Positions 56,706-64,000 of a stretch of 64,000 nt of DNA are shown here, one piece after another. A program made the translations under genes and the position numbers. Each line of letters begins with the position of its first letter. The stretch's first letter is position 1. Source of the stretch: Roseiarcus sp963758335 (lineage in GTDB: Bacteria > Pseudomonadota > Alphaproteobacteria > Rhizobiales > Beijerinckiaceae); NCBI GenBank assembly GCA_963758335.1, contig CAVWVF010000002.1, forward strand, positions 1,736,001-1,800,000. The letters are read 5' to 3'. The notes under the pieces are model-generated. The model was not told the DNA's origin. It saw only the letters and a program-made list of their open reading frames with translations, and searched no databases.

Positions 56706-57920
56706 TCAGGACGGCCCCCCCACGATGCGGTCGTCGTGGAGGTTGGCGATCTCGCCGTCAGTATAGCCGATTTCGGTCAGGATCTCGTCGGTGTTTTCGC
56801 CGAGCCTCGGCGCAATGCCCGGCAGGACGCGCTCGACGTTGGAGAAGGCGATGGGGTTGCCGGGCGTGAGATAGGGGCCGATGCCGGGGTGGTCGACGAT
56901 CGAGAACATCGGGTTGTCGGTCGAACAGTCGGGATCCTGCTCGACGCATTCCTTGAATGTTCTGTACTTGCTCCAGGTCACGCCGTGCTCTTTGAAGGCC
57001 TTGGCGAAGTCCTGTATCCGGTGCGCGTCGAAGAACGGCTTGAGAACCGCCGTGATGGCGTGCCGGTGCTTGAAGCGCTCGCCCTCGAGGCTCAGTCTCA
57101 CGCCGAGTTTCGCGGTGAGCTCGTCGAAGGCCGCCTGCGTTTGGGTCGCCGCCTTCAGGTTGTCCCATTGCCGGATCGTGAGCGCGACGACGATGACGCG
57201 GCCGCCGCACCGGCAGACGAAGTCCTGGGCGTAGGCGCCGTAGAGGGCGTTGCCGTATTTCGGCCGATCGGCGCCGTTGATCTCGACTTCGCCGATGATG
57301 CCGAGATTGCCGAGCATGGCGAGCGCCATGTCTTTCAGCGCGAGCTCGACGAGCTGGCCCTGGCCGGTCGCGCGCCGGTGACGCTCGGCGGCGAGGATCC
57401 CCAGAGCCGCCTGCTGTCCGGTAATGCAGTCCCACGCGGGCAGCACGTGCCCTACCGGCTCGCTCGAGCCCTCTGGCCCGGTCGCCATCGGGAACCCGAC
57501 CGCAGGATTGATCGTGTAGTCGACCTGCGGGCCCCCGTGCCGGTCGCCCGTGATCGACATCATGATCAAGTCTTCGCGATGCTTCTTAAGCTCGTCGTAG
57601 TCCATCCAGCCGCGCACGCGAAGGTTCGTGAGGAAGATGCCCGCCTGTTCGCCCGGCGCGCAGATGAGCCGGGTCACGACCTCTTGGCCGCGCGGTGTCG
57701 CCATGTCGACCGCGATGCTGCGTTTGCCCTTGTTGAGGCCTTCCCAGAACAGGCTGCGCCCGCTCTCGGTCACCGGCCACCGCTTGTAGTCGAGCCCGCC
57801 GATGAGGCGATCGAAGCGGATGACGTCGGCGCCCATTTGCGCAAGCGTCATCCCCGAGAATGGGGCGGCGACGAACGCCGAGCCTTCCACAATTCGCAAC
57901 CCTTCGAGAATCTTGACCAT
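56706..57920 (-). CDS. mct: 2-methylfumaryl-CoA isomerase (mesaconyl-CoA C1-C4 CoA transferase)
   Basis: 404 residues from ATG 57918-57920 behind agggagcgaagg. Family III CoA-transferase: LRIVEGSAFVAAPFSGMTLA, ADVIRFDRLIGGLDYKRWPV, GRSLFWEGLNKGKRSIAVDM, DYTINPAVGFPMATGPEG and VELALKDMALAMLGNLGIIG with the putative catalytic Asp, CSTDNPMFSIVDHPGIGPYL. The sequence closely follows what I recall of Mct from the 3-hydroxypropionate bicycle, which moves CoA within mesaconyl-CoA. It precedes no obvious partner downstream but follows meh on the same strand after 162 bp, supporting the assignment. Confidence 0.85.
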   Translation of the reverse strand: MVKILEGLRIVEGSAFVAAPFSGMTLAQMGADVIRFDRLIGGLDYKRWPVTESGRSLFWEGLNKGKRSIAVDMATPRGQEVVTRLICAPGEQAGIFLTNLRVRGWMDYDELKKHREDLIMMSITGDRHGGPQVDYTINPAVGFPMATGPEGSSEPVGHVLPAWDCITGQQAALGILAAERHRRATGQGQLVELALKDMALAMLGNLGIIGEVEINGADRPKYGNALYGAYAQDFVCRCGGRVIVVALTIRQWDNLKAATQTQAAFDELTAKLGVRLSLEGERFKHRHAITAVLKPFFDAHRIQDFAKAFKEHGVTWSKYRTFKECVEQDPDCSTDNPMFSIVDHPGIGPYLTPGNPIAFSNVERVLPGIAPRLGENTDEILTEIGYTDGEIANLHDDRIVGGPS

Positions 57921-58082
57921 CCTTCGCTCCCTGAGTTTTGCCAGTCGTCGTTCATGCAACGCATGTGTCTGTCGGCGGTGACAACCGACGGCAATTCTGC
58001 AAAATGAAGGAAAGGGCGCCGTCGGCTTCCACCCGAGCTTCTCCGTTGCGCAGAGCGCGCGGCGTTTTCGGGCGGGCCCAGC

Positions 58083-58925
58083 TCACGCCCATTGCATGAC
58101 GGCTTGCATGCATACGGCACCGTCGCCGGTCGCGGAGAACACTTCGGTTGCGCCGTCGTCGCGATTGCGTCCGTTCACCGTGGCGGTCTCGAAGTCGAAC
58201 AGCGGACGCACCCCGCGGAAGTCGAACTGGGCGGGCGTGCGACCGGGCTCGTGCCGGCAAGCCGCGTCGAACAACAGAACCGCCTGCAGCGGTCCGTGCA
58301 CGACGAGGCCTGGATATTTCTCGATCTCCATCGCGTAAGTTCGATCGTAGTGGATGCGATGGCCGTTGAACGTGACCGCCGAGAAGCGGAACAGCATGAC
58401 CGAATCGATCGGAACAGTTTCGCGCCATTCGCAAGGCGGGAGGGCGACGGGCTCTGGCAGCCGGAATTTCTCGGGAATGCCCATGTAGACGATGTCCTGA
58501 TCCTCCTCGACGGCCAGCCGCCCGTCGACGCGGATCTTGTGACGGACGGTGACGAAGACCATCGGGCCCGCCTTGCCGGATTTCGTCTCGATCTTCTGAA
58601 TGGTCGAGGTTTTCTCCGCCTCGTCGCCCACCCAAATCGGCGCAAGAAACCGGCATCGGCTCCCCGCCCACATGCGGCGGGGAAGTTCGACCGGCGGCAG
58701 GAAGCCGCCCCGTTGGGGATGTCCGTCGGGGCCGATTTCCGACATCGGGACGAACTTGAGGAAATAAAGCCAGTTGAACACGCCCGGCAAAACTGAGCCT
58801 GGCTCGGTGGGAAGATCGGCCGATCGGTTGAGCGTCGCGGCCAGCGCGCGGGCGGGCGCTTCGGCGATGCGGTCCCGGGCGACTTCCCGCCGACCGATCC
58901 ACTCCTTCCACTGCGTGTCGTCCAT
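58083..58925 (-). CDS. meh: 3-methylfumaryl-CoA (mesaconyl-C4-CoA) hydratase
   Basis: 280 residues from ATG 58923-58925 (MDDTQWKEWIGRREVARDRI), ribosome site ggagg at 58931-58935 on the minus strand. Hot-dog fold hydratase: NWLYFLKFVPMSEIGPDGHP, QRGGFLPPVELPRRMWAGSR, TSTIQKIETKSGKAGPMVFV, TYAMEIEKYPGLVVHGPLQA. Hydrates mesaconyl-C4-CoA to citramalyl-CoA. With mct next to it this forms the methylfumaryl branch of glyoxylate assimilation. IS256 lies 20 bp upstream of the start, so its native promoter has been displaced. Confidence 0.85.
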   Translation of the reverse strand: MDDTQWKEWIGRREVARDRIAEAPARALAATLNRSADLPTEPGSVLPGVFNWLYFLKFVPMSEIGPDGHPQRGGFLPPVELPRRMWAGSRCRFLAPIWVGDEAEKTSTIQKIETKSGKAGPMVFVTVRHKIRVDGRLAVEEDQDIVYMGIPEKFRLPEPVALPPCEWRETVPIDSVMLFRFSAVTFNGHRIHYDRTYAMEIEKYPGLVVHGPLQAVLLFDAACRHEPGRTPAQFDFRGVRPLFDFETATVNGRNRDDGATEVFSATGDGAVCMQAVMQWA

Positions 58926-58944
58926 GCGCCCTCCCGACCAAGTG

Positions 58945-60373
58945 GGGGATGTCCCGCCGTCTGTTGAAATTGTCGAAGCGGTCGTTGCGCATTGAAATTT
59001 ACGCTGCCTCGGTGATTTGAACAAGCGCCTGGTCGGAAGGCGGCTGTTGGCCTTGCTTTGCAAGAGCAGCGCGCAGAGCCGGCAGATGCTTGTATGCCTT
59101 CAATCGACGGAAGCCCTTGGTTGCTTCCTGCATGGCGGCGGCGGCCCATCGCAGGGCCATCGAGGGCGAGCGCCAGTATTTGACGTTGCGGCAGACCCTG
59201 CGCACCGTGCCCATGACATTCTCGACGATGTTGGTGCAAGCGAGCGAGCGGCGCAGTTCGCGAGGGAGGCCGAGCCTTGTGACGGTGAGCATCTCGTCGA
59301 TCCCTTCCAGGATCGAAGCGGAAACGCCGTTCCAGTCCGGTTCGAGACGGCGGGCGAGATTGCGAATGAGCGTTTCGGCCTTTTCGGCGTCGTCCATTTC
59401 CCAGGCTTGCCGCAAGACGCGCCGCACCGAAGCGTGCATCGATTTGGGCAACCGCTCCAGAATGTTGCGCGCCTTGTGAATCTGGCAACGCTGGATCGCC
59501 GCATCGCGTCCAAAGGTGCGGCGGATCGCCTTGGACAGCGCCTTCGCGCCATCGATGATGAACAGGCGTCGCACGGTTGGATCGAGTCCGCGCTCGACGA
59601 GATTGTCGATGAGCGCCTGCACCGTCGTGGCGTTTTCGGTCGCGCCCTCGACGAGGCCGAGCGGATGTTTGTCGCCGTTCGCGTCGACGCCAATCGCCGC
59701 GACGAGGAGCATATCTTCATCCATGTGAATGCCGTCGATCTGGATCGCCAGCAGATCGAGGTCGTCAAGCCTGGTTTCCATCCACGCCTTCATGCGCGCC
59801 GCCGACAACGTCACGAAGCGTCGGGAGGTCGCCGACTTCGACAGCCCCGCTCCGTCGGACGCCGGAACGTCTCCCTCGGGCAGTCGGACCGAACGCTTGA
59901 AACGTCGCGTCGAGACGTTGATCAGCATCTGGTTCATCGCCCATTTGCCGAGCAAGTCTTCGCTGACGGCGTTCTCCCAACTCGGCAGTACGCGCTCGGC
60001 CCCGTCGAGCCCGCGAACCCGTGGACGCTCGATCTCGACCTTGCCACCGTGAAAGCCGATCTTGCCCTTGGTCCGCCCCCAGCGGTGCGCCTGGCGTCGC
60101 TCACCCCGCTCGTGGCGCTCGCCACAGGCCGCTGTCGCATCCTGCTCCAGCATCTCGCTCAGCGTCTCGAGCCCGGCGGCAAGACAAAAACGTTCAAAGC
60201 TCGCCGACATGCTCGCCAGCGCCTCGGCCTTCAACGCATAGGTGGGAATCGCGGTCGACGTGGTATGCTTCTTCATGGCGTTGTTTTCCTTTCGTGGAAT
60301 CAGCACCCCGAGCCTAAAGGCTCAAGGCGAGCAACGCCGCTCCTCCCTTTTCAACATTCCTCGGGACATCCCC
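58945..60373 (-). mobile_element. IS256-family element with 8-bp target duplication
   Basis: Terminal repeats: ggggatgtcccg (58945-58956) followed by a tgttgaaa block, and the inverted copy ending at 60373 (cgggacatcccc). The direct repeat accaagtg flanks it at 58937-58944 and 60374-60381. Length 1429 bp. The perfect duplication indicates a recent, unrearranged insertion. Confidence 0.93.
58999..60276 (-). CDS. IS256-family transposase
   Basis: 425 residues from ATG 60274-60276. Mutator-type DDE: KVEIERPRVRGLDGAERVLP, LAIQIDGIHMDEDMLLVAAI with the first Asp, LFIIDGAKALSKAIRRTFGR with the second, RCQIHKARNILERLPK, and SLACTNIVENVMGTVRRVCR with the Glu. Length and motif order are complete. Confidence 0.92.
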   Translation of the reverse strand: MKKHTTSTAIPTYALKAEALASMSASFERFCLAAGLETLSEMLEQDATAACGERHERGERRQAHRWGRTKGKIGFHGGKVEIERPRVRGLDGAERVLPSWENAVSEDLLGKWAMNQMLINVSTRRFKRSVRLPEGDVPASDGAGLSKSATSRRFVTLSAARMKAWMETRLDDLDLLAIQIDGIHMDEDMLLVAAIGVDANGDKHPLGLVEGATENATTVQALIDNLVERGLDPTVRRLFIIDGAKALSKAIRRTFGRDAAIQRCQIHKARNILERLPKSMHASVRRVLRQAWEMDDAEKAETLIRNLARRLEPDWNGVSASILEGIDEMLTVTRLGLPRELRRSLACTNIVENVMGTVRRVCRNVKYWRSPSMALRWAAAAMQEATKGFRRLKAYKHLPALRAALAKQGQQPPSDQALVQITEAA

Positions 60374-60381
60374 ACCAAGTG

Positions 60382-60628
60382 CTCAGCCAACCAATATCGC
60401 AGAGTTGGCGTGTTAAGAAAAGCTTGCCGCTTGGCAGGTTACACGAGACCGCGTGGGATTGGATCACGACATTGTTTTGTTTTGCGGAGCGGGGCGCGAA
60501 AGGCGCGCCCGCTCAATTATCGCGATGCAGGCGCTGTCGTTGTCGGTTTAGCGACGGGAAGCAGCTCAGGTCGATGCCCGGCAAGGTCCGGGTTGGCGCT
60601 CTCGGCTATTCCCCGTCTCCTCAACCCC
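60382..60628. other. spacer holding the displaced upstream region of meh
   Basis: 247 bp without a gene. Before IS256 insertion this DNA was directly upstream of meh and probably held its promoter. Confidence 0.4.
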
Positions 60629-61876
60629 TTACCCCTGCTGCGCCAACCACCCCGCCATCCGCTCATACACGTCGCGCCGGCTCAGGAGATCGAGGTGTCC
60701 CGTCTCGCAGGCGATCCATTGCCGGTCGTGCGGGAATTTCAGCGCCCGCGCAGGATCCTTGTGACGGCCAAGCGCGCTGGCGACGGGGACGAGGCCGTCG
60801 CCGAGGAGCAGGTCTTTCACCGCGCGGGGCGAGGCGGCGGTGGTGGCGGCGATGGCGTAGCAGGCGACGCCTTTCGGCAGGGGAACGGGGCGGCGCGTGT
60901 CGGGCTCGCGGGCGAAGCGGTCGCGGCCTTCCCAATCCTCGTCCAGGAGGTTTCCGTATCGCAGGTCGGTGACGCCGGCGCTGCGGATCTTGCCGAGTTT
61001 GCCGAAAGCGGCGGCATAGGGCGCCTTGCCCAGAATGACGTCGACCCAGTTGCCGATCCGCTCGAGCGGCACGCCATGGTGGGGCGTCCCGAGAAAGACG
61101 AGCCTCCTCAGCCTTTTCCGCCAGGCATGCCCTGCCTCTTCGGCGCACCGGCAGGCGCTGCGGGCGACGAGCCCGCCCATGCTGTGGCCGATGACGACGA
61201 AATCCTCGATTTCGACCGGCCATGCGGCGACCAGCGCCTCCAGCCGATCGGCGAAGGCGCGGCCATTCACCGAGACGTGCAGGCCAGAATTGTAGGAGAG
61301 GTAGACCGGCGTGAAGCCGAGATCGCGGGCGAGCGCCGCGCCATGGTCGTGGTTCTGGCGCGTCCATTCCAAGTCGCTCATGCGGAGCCCGTGGACGAAC
61401 ACGGCGAGTTTTCCGGTCGCCTCAGGGAACGCGTCGGCCAGCGCGCGTCGCTCGAGCGCGAGCGGCCGGCCGTCGCGGCGGAACCGCATGGTGAGCGCGA
61501 GCGGGTTGCCGGTTTCGGCGAGATGGTCGCCGACGACGCCGTTCAGCGCGGCGAGCGCGATTTCCCGCCCGCGTGAGACCGGCCGATCGTCGGGCTCCGG
61601 CTCGAGGAGCGGCGCGGCGGCGCCGACGCCGGCGCCGCAACGCGCCCCGGAGCCGCGATAGACGAGCCGCGCGGCCCCGCCCGTCGGCCCTTCCGCCAGC
61701 GGGGCGAGTCCCGGCGTCTCGAGGATGGACATGTGCATGTGCTCAACGAGGCCGGTCAGGCCCTCGGCTGCGTCCGCAGCGAGACGGCCGAGACCGAGAA
61801 CGTCCGACAGCGAGAGGGCGGCAGGCTTCTTCGTCCTGCGATCTCCCTTGGCGTCCGGCGGATGGGAACGAACCAT
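60629..61876 (-). CDS. alpha/beta hydrolase (lipase/esterase, PGAP1-like)
   Basis: 415 residues from ATG 61874-61876. KLAVFVHGLRMSDLEW (oxyanion region), FVVIGHSMGGLVARSACR with the nucleophile Ser, RLVFLGTPHHGVPLERIGNW, LLGDGLVPVASALG with the acid and CETGHLDLLSRRDVYERMAG with the His. A long Ala/Arg-rich N-terminal extension (about 150 residues) has no clear signal peptide. Cytosolic or membrane-associated esterase; substrate unknown. Confidence 0.85.
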   Translation of the reverse strand: MVRSHPPDAKGDRRTKKPAALSLSDVLGLGRLAADAAEGLTGLVEHMHMSILETPGLAPLAEGPTGGAARLVYRGSGARCGAGVGAAAPLLEPEPDDRPVSRGREIALAALNGVVGDHLAETGNPLALTMRFRRDGRPLALERRALADAFPEATGKLAVFVHGLRMSDLEWTRQNHDHGAALARDLGFTPVYLSYNSGLHVSVNGRAFADRLEALVAAWPVEIEDFVVIGHSMGGLVARSACRCAEEAGHAWRKRLRRLVFLGTPHHGVPLERIGNWVDVILGKAPYAAAFGKLGKIRSAGVTDLRYGNLLDEDWEGRDRFAREPDTRRPVPLPKGVACYAIAATTAASPRAVKDLLLGDGLVPVASALGRHKDPARALKFPHDRQWIACETGHLDLLSRRDVYERMAGWLAQQG

Positions 61877-62019
61877 TGGGCGAGGTTTCCGTGCTCTGAT
61901 TCGTGGGTCAATGGCCGGCGCGGAATTAAGTCTGATCCAGTCCGGGCTTTTGGGCAAGCGGCCGGAGGGCGCCGTCCCGAAGCTTTTGACGGTGCCGCTC
62001 CACGGTGTATTTTCGGTGC

Positions 62020-62160
62020 ATGCAAAAGGGTCTTCGCGACGGCGACATCGTTCCGATCGGGATCGGCTATTACACGGTCCCCGAAGCGGCTCGGCTCTTG
62101 AAGACCATGCCGCGAAACATTTCGCGTTGGCTTCGCGGCTATTCCTATAAGGACGCGGGC
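62020..62160 (+). pseudogene. HTH-type antitoxin-like fragment
   Basis: MQKGLRDGDIVPIGIGYYTV then PEAARLLKTMPRNISRWLRG YS is the MerR-like N-terminus of DUF433-associated HTH proteins. It ends after 47 residues where other sequence begins; the C-terminal domain is missing. Confidence 0.6.
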
Positions 62161-62261
62161 GGAGCAGTGGCCCTCTCGGCGGCCGCTGGAGAGATAGTGT
62201 CGGCAGACCGGCTCGGCCTCGCGCGCGAGACGGCTGGCCAGTTCGGAAGCGTCGCGCGGCA

Positions 62262-62740
62262 TCACGCGGCCTCCCGTTCGGCGACGCGCTCGACCGGATA
62301 GCGATCGAGCACCTTTCGCGAGTACGCCGACGCCGCTCGCGTCAGTCGGCACGAACATGCGCAGCTTCCAGGAGATGATCTCATGGAAGAGGCCAAAGGA
62401 CTTGAGCCGGTCGCGCATCATGTCGGTGAAGCCGGAGAGTTCGATGTGGTTTGCGCCCATGACACGGGCACGGCGAAGCTGGAGGCCTTCGGTCAGCTCG
62501 AGGACGGTGCGGCCCTCGAGCACCGCCGCGAACTCGCTCTCAGGCGTCAGTGTTGGGGCGGCAGCCGCGAAGGCGCTTGCGACCCAGGCGGGCGAAACTC
62601 TCCGGCCGATAATGCGCTCTCCCGCATCCGTCTGAAGGCGATAGACGCGCGTCGACTCTTTGGGCAGCCGTCCTGGTCGCGTTCATGCGACCAGAGAAGA
62701 GCGATCTGGTCCGGCCCGAATGCAAGGTTGCGCGTGTGGT
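62262..62740 (-). pseudogene. strawberry-notch-type helicase, C-terminal fragment
   Basis: Reads NLAFGPDQIALLWSHERDQD, a frame change, then YRLQTDAGERIIGRRVSPAW, LEGRTVLELTEGLQLRRARV, MGANHIELSGFTDMMRDRLK, SFGLFHEIISWKLRMFVPTD, and after a further one-base shift near 62316 VLDRYPVERVAEREAA with a stop at 62262. This matches the end of the very large bacterial strawberry-notch-like helicases carried on plasmids and integrative elements; more than 1000 residues are missing. Confidence 0.7.
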
Positions 62741-63028
62741 CAGACGGCCGCCGGATAGCGAAGCGCGTAAATCGGATTGTCTGCGACGCGACTCTTCGAG
62801 GGCGAGCCGCATGTGACTAACTTAGCATCGGGCGAGTCGCTTCGTGTCTCTGGATCGATGTTTAAAGCTCCACTCGCGCTTTGGGCCCACCTTCGAGGCG
62901 CCCGATCGTGGTGCGCGGAAACTTGATTGCTTCTATCCGCAACCATTCACCGAATCGAATCGCCCACACGTTGCGTAAGTCCGGATCGTCGTCGGCGCCG
63001 TAACCTTGCATGCAAATTTTCTTCGCGC
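62741..63028. other. gene-free spacer
   Basis: No supported gene or repeat. Confidence 0.4.
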
Positions 63029-63104
63029 CCCCAATTCCGCATCAAGGAAAGTGAAGTGGGAGTTGGTCCTGTTTGATCAGGGAGATAGGCTGAGATTTGG
63101 TAAT
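63029..63104 (+). mobile_element. IS1380 left-end remnant or related end
   Basis: ccccaattccgcatc (63029-63043) and the next 60 bp closely match the left end of the IS1380 copy at 13301-13362, then diverge just before the IS66-like gene. Either an IS1380 end truncated by the IS66-like element or a shared end sequence. Confidence 0.6.
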
Positions 63105-63166
63105 CGGGGCAAATTTCCGGGCGGAAGGGGGGAGTCAAGCGTCGGAAAGTATGATTCAAGCTGGGG

Positions 63167-64000
63167 ATGTCCGTTGATTCGGGTGATCCACTTGAGCGCA
63201 TGACGCCGGCCGAGCTCATCGGCCTGGTTCGCACTTTGATTGGCGAAGTGACCCGCTTTCAGGCGGAGTACGAGAAGGTGAGCGGGGCGTTGGCCAAGCT
63301 GAGGGTCGAGCATCAGGCGGTCAAGGACGAACTGGCGCGATTGAAGAAACTGCCGCCGCGGCCGCCGCAGAAACCCTCGGGGATGGACAAGGCGACGGAC
63401 CGACCGGATTCGCAAGCGAACGCGCCCAAGGGCGGGCGGTCGACGCAGCGGCGCGGCAGCAACCTGGACAAGCTGACGGTCACGCAAACCATCGAGGTGA
63501 AGGTCGACGCGCCAGCGGGTTCCCGCCACAAGGGCTACGAAGAGATCGTCGTTCAGGACTTGGTTCTGAATCCTTTGGTGACCCGCTATCGGCGCGAGCG
63601 CTGGCAAACGCCGGATGGGAAGACTCTGATCGCGCCGCTCGATCCCGGGATCGTCGGTGGCTATGGCCCGCATCTTCAGCGCCTGATCTTGATGCTGCAC
63701 TTTCAGGGACAGATGACCTGCGAGCGGATTCTGGCGCTGCTGAACGGCGTCGGCGTGGTGATTTCGAAACGCCAGGTGGTGCGCCTGCTGGCCGCCAGGC
63801 TCGAGACGTTCCGCGCTGAGGACGCCGAGGTGCTGAAGACCGGATTGAGCAGCGCTTCCTTCGTCACGGTCGACGACACCGGCGCCCGCCATCGAGGCAA
63901 GAGCGGCGTGACGACCCAGATCGGTTCCGACAGCTTCACCACGTTTCGAACCGGCCCGAGCAAGTCCCGCCTGGCGTTCCTGCGCAATCTCCTGGGCGGC
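63167..64000 (+). CDS. IS66-like transposase, runs off the window end
   Basis: At least 278 residues from ATG 63167. Coiled-coil start (TRFQAEYEKVSGALAKLRVE), Pro-rich linker, then NLDKLTVTQTIEVKVDAPAG, YGPHLQRLILMLHFQGQMTC, RILALLNGVGVVISKRQVVR and SFVTVDDTGARHRGKSGVTT with the first catalytic Asp. The remainder lies beyond 64000. No IS66 TnpA/TnpB accessory genes precede it. Confidence 0.8.
   Translation, partial: MSVDSGDPLERMTPAELIGLVRTLIGEVTRFQAEYEKVSGALAKLRVEHQAVKDELARLKKLPPRPPQKPSGMDKATDRPDSQANAPKGGRSTQRRGSNLDKLTVTQTIEVKVDAPAGSRHKGYEEIVVQDLVLNPLVTRYRRERWQTPDGKTLIAPLDPGIVGGYGPHLQRLILMLHFQGQMTCERILALLNGVGVVISKRQVVRLLAARLETFRAEDAEVLKTGLSSASFVTVDDTGARHRGKSGVTTQIGSDSFTTFRTGPSKSRLAFLRNLLGG

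Noticed and set aside
56658..58007. 449-codon plus-strand frame
   Set aside because: Antisense to the mct gene, whose motifs and start site are clear.
59017..60972. 651-codon plus-strand frame
   Set aside because: Antisense to the IS256 transposase and crossing the IS boundary, so it cannot be an old gene.

Overview
The window looks like a high-GC alphaproteobacterial accessory region, probably Hyphomicrobiales. Codon use is GC-rich. The gene families are typical of that group: exported molybdenum hydroxylase with nitroreductase, Pls/PosA-type NRPS-like protein, phasin, DUF2267, DUF2255, DUF2924, transglutaminase pair. IS6, IS21, IS66, IS110, IS256, IS1380 and IS5-like elements or remnants are all present. 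No rRNA, intact tRNA, CRISPR array or replication gene was seen, so the genus and the replicon type (chromosome or large plasmid) cannot be named.

Layout. 0-2 kb: two transglutaminase-like genes. 2-8 kb: broken genes, a patchwork of short sequences and an IS110 element inside a split gene. 8-12.7 kb: DUF2924 remnant, a pyruvate-phosphate-dikinase-like gene overlapping a DUF47/PhoU-like gene, a 143-bp MITE with IS6-type ends, and a broken PhaC-like hydrolase. 13-15.3 kb: IS1380 nested in an IS6 element. 15.7-22.6 kb: DUF2267, truncated CapA, a 1382-residue NRPS-like protein and a papain-like exported protein. 23-27.1 kb: NarI-like, TPR and methyltransferase fragments, phasin, IS21 cut by IS6. 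27.4-31.2 kb: a large Tc-toxin A fragment between a SEC-C-type fragment and an integrase split by inversion. 31.4-40.6 kb: solute-binding protein, GFA, an exported xanthine-dehydrogenase-type operon with a Tat-type nitroreductase, DUF2255. 40.8-46.9 kb: cytochrome c, three recombinase fragments, an IS110 stub, a terminase fragment, hairpins, and a pentapeptide plus TIR-like gene. 47.6-50 kb: GH15 and HEAT-repeat genes. 50.7-56.5 kb: serine recombinase, IS5-like transposase, BON, TPR, a standalone M41-like metallopeptidase, and fragments of STAND NTPase, CoA-transferase and terminase. 56.7-61.9 kb: 2-methylfumaryl-CoA isomerase and 3-methylfumaryl-CoA hydratase (mct, meh), a recent IS256 insertion just upstream of meh, and a lipase-like gene. 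62-64 kb: HTH and strawberry-notch helicase fragments, then an IS66-like transposase running off the end.

Most of the window is a graveyard of fragments stitched together by insertion sequences. Apparently intact modules are the transglutaminase pair, the PPDK-like/DUF47 pair, the NRPS-like gene, the molybdenum hydroxylase operon (one subunit frameshifted) and mct-meh. Several single-base frameshifts fall in or next to short homopolymers (GFA, GH15, strawberry-notch, the gene before NarI), so some may be sequencing errors.

The most unusual observations are: an uninterrupted copy at 3701-3731 of the IS110 target site, which fixes the ends of that element and gives it about 500 bp of non-coding DNA on the transposase 3' side (a candidate guide-RNA locus); the orphan Tc-toxin A fragment; an integrase gene split into two opposed halves; the IS6-type MITE that supplies a start codon; the GH15 gene with two exchanged segments; and paired hairpins at 44.6-45.2 kb.
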